A stretch of 18,657 nt of DNA from Deinococcales bacterium (GCA_013298595.1 JAAFIG010000053.1:1-18657); one strand, 5' to 3'. Counted from the first letter of the stretch, positions 7,444 through 15,776 are shown. Notes: generated by a model not told the origin, from the sequence alone. A program made the numbers and translations.

Positions 7444-7935
7444 TTACTGTACCATTTCAAGTTGCGCTCCAAACGCCTCAAGGACGCGGTTATACCGTTT
7501 CACAGCCCGTCCCACTTGAGCCGATGGTGTGGTGTCTTCGTAAAATCGGTAACGTGGCGCAACAATTGGTGCTACTCGAGTTATTTTGATTTCGATGACA
7601 CTGCGAATTTGGAATAATCCATTGACAATTTTTTCTAACGGCTGAACTAGTATTGCAAACTGCGAATCCGACGGCTCGAGAACCTTTGCTAGACCATGTA
7701 ACTTAAAGCCTCGTTGTGCAAAAATGTTCACAAAACTAACACAGACATGAGGATTTTGCTGGATGTTACGTACACTGATCGGCGAAGCGACATTGGCAAT
7801 CAGCAATGTGGAATCGTCTGGCACAGCAAAAATTTCTTTTGGTGAAACATTGGGTGTACCGTCTTGCTCAATGCTGGCTAACCAAATGAGTACGCATTGC
7901 TCGAGAGAATCTTTGATCGTTTGGCTTAGCATCAT
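7444..7935 (-). CDS. Pyridoxamine 5'-phosphate oxidase-like FMN-binding protein
   Basis: This encodes 163 residues with the flavin-binding split-barrel fold. The recognisable stretches are LASIEQDGTPNVSPKEIFAV (about 19-38), LLIANVASPISVRNIQQNPHVCVSFVNIFAQRGFKLHGLAKV (about 44-85) and a conserved PRYRFYEDTTP near the C-terminus. Members of this PPOX-type group use FMN or F420 and are often annotated only by fold; true PdxH is longer and has a different C-terminus. The start at 7935 immediately follows the TGA of the DinB-like gene (no gap), and a second ATG follows at once. Second gene of the operon, probably soluble and cytoplasmic. A role in handling small oxidised or toxic metabolites together with the BstA-like protein is speculative. 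Confidence 0.83.
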   Translation of the reverse strand: MMLSQTIKDSLEQCVLIWLASIEQDGTPNVSPKEIFAVPDDSTLLIANVASPISVRNIQQNPHVCVSFVNIFAQRGFKLHGLAKVLEPSDSQFAILVQPLEKIVNGLFQIRSVIEIKITRVAPIVAPRYRFYEDTTPSAQVGRAVKRYNRVLEAFGAQLEMVQ

Positions 7936-8463
7936 TCACCACTGTTTTCGTTGACGCAACTGCGTGATCTGGGTGATGTGATGTAAGCCATGCCACGCAT
8001 ATGAAGCCAGAGCTTGTTCGATGCTGACTGCACCATTAGCGGGATGCAAATATGTTCTTGCCCAATCAGGTTCAGACAACGAATTCAGCACAGCAATTAA
8101 ACGAGTATGCACAACTTCAAGAAACACCACCGAAACCTCCAAAGGCACGGTTTTGGTATCCTCGAGTAACGCCCATGTTTCTTCGTTGTACGGTTTAATC
8201 AGCGGCTCGGTTTCGGTCAGCGCAAGCTTAATGCGAATGTACGCATTGATATGACTATCAGGAATATGATGCGTTACTTGTCGCACAGTCCAACCACCTT
8301 CGCGGTACGGAGTCTCGAGTTGATTGGCTGTTAAACCCTCAAGCGCGACTTTTAACTGTGTAGGGGCTTGTTTTAATGCCTCGAGAAACACCAAGCGTTC
8401 TTGGCTCGAGTATGTCGGCTTTAATTGCAATTCACCAATCGGATAACGGGGGTCTATGGACAT
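7936..8463 (-). CDS. DinB/YfiT (BstA)-like metal-dependent thiol transferase family protein
   Basis: This encodes 175 residues. The pattern YPIGELQLKP, GGWTVRQVTHHIPDSHINAYIRIKLALTE (about 56-84), IKPYNEETWALLED and the C-terminal SYAWHGLHHITQITQLR (about 154-170) matches the YfiT branch of the DinB four-helix family. The conserved His at 65/66 and 158/161/162 supply the metal site. In Bacillus this branch (BstA) is a bacillithiol S-transferase that detoxifies electrophiles; Deinococcus also makes bacillithiol, so the same role is possible here. A good ribosome binding site, AAGGAGCACTG, precedes the ATG at 8463. It is the first gene of a tight four-gene operon and is divergent from the GlxA-type regulator, which may control it. 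Confidence 0.88.
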   Translation of the reverse strand: MSIDPRYPIGELQLKPTYSSQERLVFLEALKQAPTQLKVALEGLTANQLETPYREGGWTVRQVTHHIPDSHINAYIRIKLALTETEPLIKPYNEETWALLEDTKTVPLEVSVVFLEVVHTRLIAVLNSLSEPDWARTYLHPANGAVSIEQALASYAWHGLHHITQITQLRQRKQW

Positions 8464-8514
8464 CAGTGCTCCTTATAGGTAATCAGTATTTCGTTTTGAA
8501 GACCAAAAAAAAAG

Positions 8515-8549
8515 TGGCGTTAACGTCAATATCCAGTAAGATAACGCCA
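8515..8549. promoter_or_regulatory. Inverted repeat in the divergent regulator/operon promoter region
   Basis: TGGCGTTA (8515-8522) and TAACGCCA (8542-8549) are perfect 8-bp inverted copies 19 nt apart; the left copy extends to the palindrome CGTTAACG. The right copy overlaps the start codon of the GlxA-type gene. The spacing of about 27 nt centre to centre puts the two copies on nearby helix faces, fitting a site for an AraC-type regulator acting on both genes. Function is inferred. Confidence 0.4.
8537..8542 (+). promoter_or_regulatory. -10 box TAAGAT six nt before the ATG (leaderless start)
   Basis: TAAGAT fits TAnnnT and ends 6 nt before the ATG at 8549, the same spacing as in front of the secreted-protein gene at 1442. 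No Shine-Dalgarno sequence is present, so a leaderless mRNA is likely. Confidence 0.45.
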
Positions 8550-9532
8550 TGAAAAAACATCTGGTGGTTGCCTTAGCTTACGACCAACTCTGTACTTTTG
8601 AAATGGGTTGTGCTATCGAAGTATTTGCTTTACCACGCCCCGAATTAAAAGTGCCTTGGTATGACTTTAAGATATGTTCAGCACAACGCGGCGCAATTCA
8701 AGCCTTAGGTGGCATAACAGTCAAAGTACCCAATTCGCTCAAAATACTCGAGCAAGCCGATACAATCATCATTCCTGGTTGGAGTCATTTCGACTCGAGT
8801 GGCAATCAATTTGAAAAAAAACCAGCACCCGCCTTACTTAAACACTTAAAAGCCGCTTATCAACGTGGCGCAAGAATCTGTTCGATTTGCACAGGCGTAT
8901 TTTTACTCGCAGCCACAGGTTTACTGGATGGCAAAACAGCGACAACCCATTGGAAATATGCTGAAAAACTAGCAAAACAATTCCCTAAAATAACAGTACA
9001 TGCCAACGCATTGTACCTAGACGAAGGTCAAATCATTACCTCAGCAGGTTCAGCCGCAGGCATAGATATGATGTTACATATTGTCCGATCCGACCACGGC
9101 ACAAAAATCGCTAATCTTGTGGCACAAAGATTGGTTGTATCACCCCAACGCAATGGCGACCAAGCCCAATTTATACCCAACGCTGTCCAAAACGATGAAA
9201 CAGGCAGACTCAGTAAACTAATGCAATGGATTCGTAGCAACCCAAGCAAACCCCACACCCTAAAATCAATGGCAGAACGAGCCAAAATGAGCACCCGCAC
9301 ACTACAACGCAAATTCCTCGAGACCACAGATTTAACGCCAATAGCATGGGTGACACTCGAGCGAATCTCGGTTGCCAGAGAATTACTGGAAATAACTCAA
9401 GAACCAATGGCACGAATTGCAGAAAAATCTGGGTTTGGTTCAGAAGAATCGTTCAGAAGACATTTTCGTTTACTGGTTGGCACAAGCCCAAGTTTGTACC
9501 GCAATCAATTCGCTCGAGCAGGCAACAAATAG
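8549..9532 (+). CDS. GlxA/FtrA-type transcriptional regulator (DJ-1/PfpI plus AraC HTH)
   Basis: This encodes 327 residues in two domains. Residues about 5-190 are a DJ-1/PfpI (class I glutamine amidotransferase-like) sensor with the nucleophile-elbow sequence ICSICTGVFLLAATGLLDG (C114) and the following TTHW. Residues about 220-322 are an AraC/XylS double helix-turn-helix, with LKSMAERAKMSTRTLQRKF and MARIAEKSGFGSEESFRRHFR as the two recognition units. Members sense small metabolites and activate nearby genes. It is divergent from the DinB-like operon across 85 bp that contain an inverted repeat, so that operon is the most likely target. The start at 8549 is set by the start of the DJ-1 domain and the TAAGAT box. 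Confidence 0.93.
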   Translation: MKKHLVVALAYDQLCTFEMGCAIEVFALPRPELKVPWYDFKICSAQRGAIQALGGITVKVPNSLKILEQADTIIIPGWSHFDSSGNQFEKKPAPALLKHLKAAYQRGARICSICTGVFLLAATGLLDGKTATTHWKYAEKLAKQFPKITVHANALYLDEGQIITSAGSAAGIDMMLHIVRSDHGTKIANLVAQRLVVSPQRNGDQAQFIPNAVQNDETGRLSKLMQWIRSNPSKPHTLKSMAERAKMSTRTLQRKFLETTDLTPIAWVTLERISVARELLEITQEPMARIAEKSGFGSEESFRRHFRLLVGTSPSLYRNQFARAGNK

Positions 9533-9547
9533 TAGTCTGAGAACCTG

Positions 9548-10849
9548 TTAACTTGTACGAATTTGATAGCCATAAACAGTTGTGCCTGTTAAATTTGGAT
9601 TGCCTTCGCTCCACGTATGACGAATCGCTACAAATATGCGTTGTGTCACTGCATCAAAACAAGTCCCCACCACCATTTGCACTGGTTCGTCGCGCCAACC
9701 TTGTAAAGTAACACTGGGATAATTTGCTTGCCACGTATTCTTTGCTTGCACTTGCCAAGTCTGACGGGTTCCTCGAGCCACTTGAGCTAAATCTTGTGGG
9801 TCGTAGACATACCACCAGTGCGAGGCACGCTCGGCATGTAGCGTCGAAGTTTCATACCAAGTGCGCCCATTGCCTAAGGTTGGCAAAACCAATAACCCAT
9901 GTACCTTAGGGGTATCTATCCAAATAGCGCCTTGCCAAACCCAATCTGTCCAAGACCAATAACCCGTGCCAGCCTGAGGATTCCAGCCATCGAATTCATT
10001 GCTGTAATCGGTATCACGCCGAGCACGATCTGGTGTGGTGTACGGGTTAGCATTAAACGGATAGCCAAGCAGTGGCGTATGTGCCAAACTCGAGTTATGG
10101 GTTTGAGCTGTGCAATCTTGAGGTGCAAAAGCACTGAGTGCAGGTCCGATACTGACGGGTCCAACAGTGGCAATCGAAAAATAGCCACCAAAACCAGCCG
10201 CTAAACGCTTCCCCTGACAGTATTCAGTGGCAAACCAAGCAGGTAGCTCGAGTATCCCACCCATCGCAGCTTTACAACTCCAATCTTGGAAACTCCAAGC
10301 TCCAATCGCTTGGCTTGCACCAGTGCTATCATTTAAACTCGAGCAACCAACACTGGGGTCACGATTTGAAACAGTGTTATAACCATCGCCATAAGACCAG
10401 TATAAACGTTGATCTTGGGTATCAAAAAACAACCCATAAATACTGCTGTCATTGCGTGTTTCTTTGATCGAAGGAGTGAGCACGCGTTTATTGCCGCAAA
10501 CATCGCCCCAAAATCGGCTGATTTCAGCCAGTGGATAATTATCTTTACTAAGCCCAGGAAAACTGACTTCATAAATACTATTTTTGACAGTGGTACTGAA
10601 AAAAAACGGTTTTCCATCTTTAACTCGCATGGCTAACCCGCGCCCCCAACCAGCATCTTCACCAGCCACATCTCGAGGTAAACGAAATGCTCCGAGGTAT
10701 TCAAGATGTTCGGCTTTTAGTAATGTTTTCTTGGGGCTAACTTCGCTCGAGCTTGGTGAATAACACGCTTGTACTAAGGTACTGCCGAGTAAACCTGCGC
10801 CGCCCAGCACTGATTTTTTCAGTAATGTTCGCCTCGAGATGGGTTTCAT
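9548..10849 (-). CDS. Tat-exported lipoprotein of unknown function, probable beta-propeller
   Basis: This encodes 433 residues. The N-terminus has a twin-arginine motif SRRTLLKKS (5-13), a hydrophobic segment, and a lipobox LVQAC ending at C29, so it should be exported folded by Tat and lipid-anchored. The mature part starts LLKAEHLEYLGAFRLP, a phrase I recall at the start of secreted repeat proteins with a propeller-like fold; repeated aromatic blocks such as RLYWSYGDGYN, GYWSWTDWVW and HWWYVYDP fit this. About nine Cys may form disulfides. No catalytic motif is evident. Tat export implies a cofactor or fast folding. It lies 58 nt after a GNAT gene on the same strand and runs towards the GlxA-type gene, with 15 nt between the two ends. 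No clear ribosome binding site is seen; the start is set by the signal peptide. Confidence 0.82.
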   Translation of the reverse strand: MKPISRRTLLKKSVLGGAGLLGSTLVQACYSPSSSEVSPKKTLLKAEHLEYLGAFRLPRDVAGEDAGWGRGLAMRVKDGKPFFFSTTVKNSIYEVSFPGLSKDNYPLAEISRFWGDVCGNKRVLTPSIKETRNDSSIYGLFFDTQDQRLYWSYGDGYNTVSNRDPSVGCSSLNDSTGASQAIGAWSFQDWSCKAAMGGILELPAWFATEYCQGKRLAAGFGGYFSIATVGPVSIGPALSAFAPQDCTAQTHNSSLAHTPLLGYPFNANPYTTPDRARRDTDYSNEFDGWNPQAGTGYWSWTDWVWQGAIWIDTPKVHGLLVLPTLGNGRTWYETSTLHAERASHWWYVYDPQDLAQVARGTRQTWQVQAKNTWQANYPSVTLQGWRDEPVQMVVGTCFDAVTQRIFVAIRHTWSEGNPNLTGTTVYGYQIRTS

Positions 10850-10908
10850 TTTCTGAGTTTGCTGCTAGACCATGAGTTCTGATTGAGAAAACCCTATTTC
10901 ACAATTGG

Positions 10909-11436
10909 TTATGACTTCTTGAGTACCCAGAAAATCAGTTCACCATCATCAGGGTCAAATTCGGATTCACCATTTTTAACAAAACTATTTTCCTCGAGCA
11001 CTTTTTGTGAAGCGATATTTGCAATTGCGGTTTTTGCAGTAACTCGAGTTGCATAACCAGTTTCAAAAGCCCATTTGACCAGCGCCGCTACTGCTTCTGA
11101 AGCCAAACCTTGCCCCCAATGTGAAGTGTTGATACCATATCCAATCTCAATTTCTTTGCTTTCGGTTGGAATGTTCTTAAAACCAATCGTCCCAACTGCA
11201 ATGTGATCAGATTTTAAGAACAACACGCCGCCAGGTACACTTGGTGCTCGAGTTAACGCCCGTAATTGCTCTGCCCAACTGGGAAGCAAAAATAGAATGT
11301 CAGCCGCGAATTCTGGCGGCACTCGCACCAAGCCAACACCAGCAACTTCAATAGAAAAATTGTCCGATATTACCCGCTGCTCGAGCAGCTCAGGTGGCGG
11401 ATGAGCAAACCATAAACGAGGAGTTTGAAGCATCAT
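10909..11436 (-). CDS. GNAT-family N-acetyltransferase (RimJ/RimL-like)
   Basis: This encodes 175 residues. The acetyl-CoA-binding core is IGYGINTSHWGQGLASEAVAALVKWAFE, with the Q/RxxGxA-type loop at WGQGLASEA, followed by VTAKTAIANIASQKVLEENSFVKNG, the usual Asn/Ser-rich helix near the active site. The order and length fit the RimJ/RimL (Acetyltransf_3) branch, which acetylates N-termini, amino groups of small molecules or tRNA-linked amino acids; the substrate is unknown. The start ATG overlaps the TGA of the upstream 5'-nucleotidase-like gene (ATGA), and a second ATG follows directly, so the two are translationally coupled. Confidence 0.88.
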   Translation of the reverse strand: MMLQTPRLWFAHPPPELLEQRVISDNFSIEVAGVGLVRVPPEFAADILFLLPSWAEQLRALTRAPSVPGGVLFLKSDHIAVGTIGFKNIPTESKEIEIGYGINTSHWGQGLASEAVAALVKWAFETGYATRVTAKTAIANIASQKVLEENSFVKNGESEFDPDDGELIFWVLKKS

Positions 11437-12839
11437 GTTCGTCCACTTTCAGGCATCATTCGTTTGTGTTTAAGCATGTACTTCTCGAGCACTTCGCACA
11501 TAATCACATCCACATGGTATTGCACCTCGAGCTTCCATTCGCCTTGCACCAGTCTGGTACTAAACTCGAGTTCGGCATCACTGCTGGCAACAGTGTATTT
11601 TTGCTCGAGATTGAGAGGCTTATTGCCAACAAACCATTGCCCATTTTGCAATTTCATATTCGAGATGTGTAAAACGCCACGCAAAGCTCCTCGGTAATGC
11701 TTTGGTTTCTCAGTTGCTTTTTCTTTGTCCAAACCAAGTTTTAACATCTCGAGCATTTGCCAACCAAACATGGTGGTTAGCCCAGGGTTCGCTGCGCTGG
11801 TGACACGTTCAAAGACTTCACCTCGAGTAACAATGCCTGCTTGTAATCCACTTGAAAATCCGACGGCTCCAAGCGACGCGCCAATATCTGCCTGCCAATA
11901 ATCACGTAGTGCATCGGCAAGTAAATTCCCTGCGGCGCATTCAGCACTTGGTACATGGGTTAAATCGGTTTCTAAAATGCAGAGCGGTTCGGATAACCAA
12001 GTCTCGAGTTCGTTTTCAATAGTTTGCTCGGTCTCGAGAACAATTTTTGCGGGTTGTACAGCCTCGGAAATCGCGGTGGTGCTGCAAGATTTGACCACCC
12101 AACCAGTTTCGCTTTGCTCGAGTTCAATGCGTCCTAGATGTTCGGCATAATTGCCTGTTTGCGCTACCCAAACCCGCTCGATTTTTTCGCCACTCTCGAG
12201 CAGATGGTGCGTGTGTGCACCAATAATCAAATCAATTTCGTTTTGTAATGTATGGGCTAGTATCTGGTCATTCATTTTTTCTGGGTGTGGTTCGCCGTGC
12301 TGCCAGCCTAAATGCGATAAGACAATAATCAAATCTGCACCTCGAGAACGTAAGTCCTCGGCTAGTTTTTTGACTAAGGGCACAATCTCGAGGGATTTAA
12401 GATGAAAAAAACTGGTGTAAGCATCAAATGGGTCTGTCAAACCAATCAAACCAAGTTTGACACCATCCACCTTGAGTATTCCACTTGGTTTCACACCAGC
12501 AATACTTGAGCCATCTGCCATGGTCAGATTGGCTAAAAAAAGTGGGTAGCTTGCGGTTTTGCCGTACTGCTCGAGAATAGTTTGTGAGTACCGAAGTAGA
12601 CCACCGTTTCCAACGGCAGCCGCATTGCAACCTGCTGCACTCAGTAAACGGTGCATTGCCACGCCTTTGGTTAAACTCGAGAGCCGATTATTGGTCTCTT
12701 CGATGTCGCCAGTATCAAAGTACAACACAGGATGATTGGTTTCTGCTCGAACCTGCGCGACCAGCGTGGCAACTCGAGCCAGTCCTTGAATGCGCCCGTG
12801 AATGTCGTTGGTGTGTAAAATTGTGATTCGCTTAGTCAT
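11433..12839 (-). CDS. 5'-nucleotidase/UshA-family metallophosphatase, cytoplasmic form with altered NHE motif
   Basis: This encodes 468 residues with an N-terminal metallophosphoesterase domain (1-250) and a C-terminal 5'-nucleotidase domain (about 290-460). Metal-site motifs seen are TNDIHG (10-15), DTGD (42-45), GN (77-78), SHLG (175-178) and GAHTHH (207-212). In UshA-type enzymes the third motif is NHExxD and supplies the catalytic His/Asp dyad; here it reads NGGLL (78-82), so both residues are missing while the metal ligands remain. There is no signal peptide, unlike UshA, so it is probably cytoplasmic. I believe related proteins exist in Deinococcus, but the effect on activity is unknown. 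No good ribosome binding site is seen. It carries about 15 CTCGAG words, the highest number in the window. It is followed by a GNAT gene with an ATGA overlap. Confidence 0.87.
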   Translation of the reverse strand: MTKRITILHTNDIHGRIQGLARVATLVAQVRAETNHPVLYFDTGDIEETNNRLSSLTKGVAMHRLLSAAGCNAAAVGNGGLLRYSQTILEQYGKTASYPLFLANLTMADGSSIAGVKPSGILKVDGVKLGLIGLTDPFDAYTSFFHLKSLEIVPLVKKLAEDLRSRGADLIIVLSHLGWQHGEPHPEKMNDQILAHTLQNEIDLIIGAHTHHLLESGEKIERVWVAQTGNYAEHLGRIELEQSETGWVVKSCSTTAISEAVQPAKIVLETEQTIENELETWLSEPLCILETDLTHVPSAECAAGNLLADALRDYWQADIGASLGAVGFSSGLQAGIVTRGEVFERVTSAANPGLTTMFGWQMLEMLKLGLDKEKATEKPKHYRGALRGVLHISNMKLQNGQWFVGNKPLNLEQKYTVASSDAELEFSTRLVQGEWKLEVQYHVDVIMCEVLEKYMLKHKRMMPESGRT

Positions 12840-12875
12840 TGTTTAAATTCTACTTGGGTTTAGATGAGTCGAGCC

Positions 12876-13535
12876 TCACTCGAGAAACGTCAATGCTTCC
12901 CGTAACCATTTGTGTAATGGCAGCATTTTTTTGTAACTCGAGAGCAAAAATTCTTCGAGTTCGCTCGAGGTCAGCGCTAACGCATCGAAGTTCTGACTGA
13001 CCGTAAAACTCTTGTATTTTAATAGGCTCGAGCCTTCAGGGAATCCCTTGGGAAATCTGGTCAGGATATGCTCGGTGTCTAAACCCTCGAATTGCTCGAG
13101 TAGAATTTTATTTTTGAGTAGCGCCTCGGCTTTTTTTGGGTGCTGCATCATGTAATGGCGTAATTGCAAGAGTTGTGGTGGTTCAGGTAAATAAATCCCA
13201 CCTGCCACAAACGATTCTTCGATACCAAGTTGCAAATAATAAATTGGTAAGCTCGAGTGTCGTCCGTTTGCGGCAATGGCGGCACTAAAGTGTGTCTTGT
13301 ACGGACTTTTATTGTGGCTGTAACGAATATCACGGTTGATTCTAAAAAGTGTGTCTTTGGCAATAACCCCTTTAACACTCGAGTCAAACGTTGCAATTCC
13401 AGCAATTAAACGCGTGACCAATTCGATAAATTCGAGTTTGAGAACCTGATACTCGGGTCGGTGAGCATCAAACCAGACTTTGCTATTAGAAAATTGCAAT
13501 TCGATTAAAAACTGGGTTAGTCGCTCGAGATTCAC
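12876..13535 (-). CDS. DUF2461 family protein
   Basis: This encodes 219 residues. FLIELQFSNSKVWFDAHRPEYQ near the N-terminus and DTLFRINRDIRYSHNKSPYKTHFSA (about 61-85) are the two hallmark blocks of the DUF2461/TIGR02453 family, followed by YYLQLGIEESFVAGGIYLP. Length agrees with the family (about 220 residues). Members are widespread, soluble and uncharacterised; I assign no function. The start codon is GTG at 13535 and overlaps the TGA of the upstream P-loop gene by 4 nt (GTGA), so it is translated by coupling. The start is supported by the family's N-terminus. It contains eight CTCGAG words, the first of them as codons 3-4 (Leu-Glu). Confidence 0.88.
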   Translation of the reverse strand: MNLERLTQFLIELQFSNSKVWFDAHRPEYQVLKLEFIELVTRLIAGIATFDSSVKGVIAKDTLFRINRDIRYSHNKSPYKTHFSAAIAANGRHSSLPIYYLQLGIEESFVAGGIYLPEPPQLLQLRHYMMQHPKKAEALLKNKILLEQFEGLDTEHILTRFPKGFPEGSSLLKYKSFTVSQNFDALALTSSELEEFLLSSYKKMLPLHKWLREALTFLE

Positions 13536-14134
13536 GCTGTTATCTTACGCCTTGTCTTGATTTCAGATTTTATTGCGCGTTGCTGTAGATGTCGTATGAT
13601 CGCCCGAGCAGCCTCCATCGGCTCGAGGTGCGAAATGTCTAAGCGCAGGGTATTGGGATGGTCGGTTTGAAAATTGATTTGGGCTTCAAAACGAATTCGG
13701 GCTTCTTCGGCATTGGTGCTTTTCATGCGTTCACGGCGTTCAGGACGGATGACTCGAGTTAAATACGTTTCAAGGTCGCATTCGAGTAAAACTGGGATAA
13801 GTGTGCCACCTCGAGAAGTCACGATTTTAGCAACATCATCAAATAATTGGTGGCTACCCGCATCTTCGGTCAGGTCGTTGGTAAAAATAAAATTCCAATC
13901 CTTAGGCGATAAAAACTGGATTGTACCAAGCACCGCTTGGCGGATTTCGCTTGCAAAATGCCATGTCAACGGTGGTAATGGTGTGATTCCATCATTCTTG
14001 AGTAACGAAAAAATTGGGTTCAGCACGTAATGATTATCTATGATTTTAAAATCCTCGAGTTCACTGAGGGCATTGGCAAGGCTGTACTTACCAATGCCAA
14101 AGTAACCAATTAAGTACACGAACGTATTTTCCAT
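13532..14134 (-). CDS. P-loop nucleotide-binding protein, kinase-like
   Basis: This encodes 200 residues. Residues 10-18 (GYFGIGKYS) are a Walker A loop directly after the first beta strand (TFVYLIG), as in small AAA_33-type or shikimate-kinase-like proteins. IFTNDLTE (about 83-90) is at the position of the second strand, and LLECDLETYLTRVIRPERRERMKS resembles the LID region of nucleoside or gluconate kinases (two Arg pairs). The phosphate acceptor is not known. The ATG at 14134 lies 2 nt after the leuA stop (TAAGTATG), which indicates coupling to leuA; a longer frame starting at 14206 would overlap leuA and adds nonconserved residues. Its 3' end overlaps the DUF2461 start. Confidence 0.8.
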   Translation of the reverse strand: MENTFVYLIGYFGIGKYSLANALSELEDFKIIDNHYVLNPIFSLLKNDGITPLPPLTWHFASEIRQAVLGTIQFLSPKDWNFIFTNDLTEDAGSHQLFDDVAKIVTSRGGTLIPVLLECDLETYLTRVIRPERRERMKSTNAEEARIRFEAQINFQTDHPNTLRLDISHLEPMEAARAIIRHLQQRAIKSEIKTRRKITA

Positions 14135-14136
14135 AC

Positions 14137-15672
14137 TTAAATTGCGGTCATGGCTTCTTTTTTCACACCAACATTGGCAATACTGGCATTGACTACCTCG
14201 AGCCAAGCTCTGGCACTGGATTCGACAATATCGGTGCTAACACCATTGCCGCTATACACAATCTCGCCAATACGCGCCCGAATACTTACCTCACCGAGCG
14301 CTTCGCTATTTTCGGTCACAGCTTCGATACGGTAATTCTCGAGTACAGGGTAAATGTTTGTTATGGCATTGATGGCTCGGTACACGGCATCTACTGGTCC
14401 ATCGCCACTGGCAGCGTGTTGCTTGGGACCCCCTGGAGTCTCGAGGGTGACTGTGGCAGTGGGTACGACATGGGTGCCTGATAAAACTTGGATACTCTCG
14501 AGCTTGAATACCTCTGGTATTTCGATGTCTGAGGTTTCGACTAAGGAACGAATTTCTTCGCTACCCAACGCGCCTTTGCGGTCGGCAATATCTTTAAAGC
14601 GATTAAACAGGTTTTGTACACGATCTTTATCAAAATGATAACCCAGATCCTCGAGTGCTTTGTTAAAAGCAGCTCGCCCGGAATGCTTTCCCAGCACGAG
14701 CACACCAGCTTCACGTCCAACCAATTCGGCATTCATAATTTCATACGTGGCTTTGTTTTTTAGAACACCATCTTGATGAATACCAGCTTCGTGAGCAAAG
14801 GCATTATCGCCAACTACAGCTTTATTGGGTTGCACCACCATACCAGAATGCCTCGAGACCATCCTCGAGAGACGATAAATTTCTTTGGTATTAATTTGGG
14901 TTTTGGCTTGGTAATAATCGCCTCTGGTGTAGAGCGCCATGACAATTTCCTCAAGCGATGTATTGCCAGCCCGTTCACCAATCCCATTGATGGTGCATTC
15001 AACTTGGGTTGCACCATTTTCGACAGCGGCAAGGCTATTGGCAACCGCCATACCAAGGTCATCGTGGCAATGGGTAGAAATCGCAACATTTCGGTCACGT
15101 ACAACCTCGTCGCGGATACGAGCAATCAACTGCCCATACTCGAGCGGTGTGCCGTACCCTGTGGTATCAGGAATGTTGATCGTGGTTGCCCCAGCTTCGA
15201 TTGCCACATTAAAAAGTTGAATCACATAATCAAAATCTGCTCGCATCACATCCTGAGCACTAAATTCAACATCATCGCAAAAAGTACGGGCGTAGCGAAT
15301 CATCTCGTCGCTTATCTCGAGAATTTCGGCTCGAGATTTTTTTAACATAAATTCTAAGTGCACATCCGAAGCGCTAGTAAACGTATGAATTCGCCATTTC
15401 TCGGCAACATCAAGCGCACGGGCAGCCGTTTCAATGTCTTTTTTGTGGGTTCGAGCCAAACCGCAAATATTCACACCACGAACTTCACGAGCAATTCGGT
15501 TAACACAATCAAAATCGCCTTGGGAAGTAATCGGAAAACCTGCTTCGATAATATCCACACCCATTCGCGCCAAACCATGAGCAATCTCGAGTTTTTGTGG
15601 CACAGAAAGGGCAACGCCTGGGCTTTGTTCGCCATCACGGAGGGTAGTGTCAAAAATTTTAATATGTCGCAT
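14137..15672 (-). CDS. leuA: 2-isopropylmalate synthase
   Basis: This encodes 511 residues, the normal size for bacterial LeuA. It condenses acetyl-CoA with 2-oxoisovalerate in the first committed step of leucine synthesis, in the cytoplasm. The signature [13 protein letters not shown] (7-19, metal ligand D13), the metal His pair H201-x-H203 in [28 protein letters not shown] (230-242) and HEAGIHQDG are present. The C-terminal 120 residues ([30 protein letters not shown]) form the LeuA dimer domain that binds leucine for feedback inhibition. AGGAG lies 8 nt before the ATG. Upstream on the same strand is a leucine attenuator, and an overlapping 33-codon ORF may be coupled to its start. It heads a run of five further minus-strand genes. 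Eleven CTCGAG words occur inside. Confidence 0.97.
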   Translation of the reverse strand: MRHIKIFDTTLRDGEQSPGVALSVPQKLEIAHGLARMGVDIIEAGFPITSQGDFDCVNRIAREVRGVNICGLARTHKKDIETAARALDVAEKWRIHTFTSASDVHLEFMLKKSRAEILEISDEMIRYARTFCDDVEFSAQDVMRADFDYVIQLFNVAIEAGATTINIPDTTGYGTPLEYGQLIARIRDEVVRDRNVAISTHCHDDLGMAVANSLAAVENGATQVECTINGIGERAGNTSLEEIVMALYTRGDYYQAKTQINTKEIYRLSRMVSRHSGMVVQPNKAVVGDNAFAHEAGIHQDGVLKNKATYEIMNAELVGREAGVLVLGKHSGRAAFNKALEDLGYHFDKDRVQNLFNRFKDIADRKGALGSEEIRSLVETSDIEIPEVFKLESIQVLSGTHVVPTATVTLETPGGPKQHAASGDGPVDAVYRAINAITNIYPVLENYRIEAVTENSEALGEVSIRARIGEIVYSGNGVSTDIVESSARAWLEVVNASIANVGVKKEAMTAI

Positions 15673-15760
15673 GAGTAACTCCTAGGTTGAAAGAAATAAA
15701 GAAAGTGGAAAGCAAAAAATGCTGAGATAGTCGTTCTGAATGGATGTGAATTCGATTCAT
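15659..15760 (-). CDS. Small ORF of 33 codons overlapping the leuA start
   Basis: An ATG at 15760 follows GGAGACATC, a strong ribosome binding site, and the frame ends at TAA 14 nt inside leuA. The peptide starts [17 protein letters not shown] and is rich in Phe, Leu and Ser. It begins 16 nt after the T-run of the attenuator, so it is only transcribed on read-through. It could couple translation to leuA or be an additional leader. It is too short to judge by composition. Confidence 0.35.
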   Translation of the reverse strand: MNRIHIHSERLSQHFLLSTFFISFNLGVTHATY

Positions 15761-15776
15761 GATGTCTCCAAACAAT

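Noticed and set aside
14773-15345. 190-codon plus-strand frame
   Set aside because: It is antisense to leuA and shows no domain, start signal or conserved pattern; leuA is certain.
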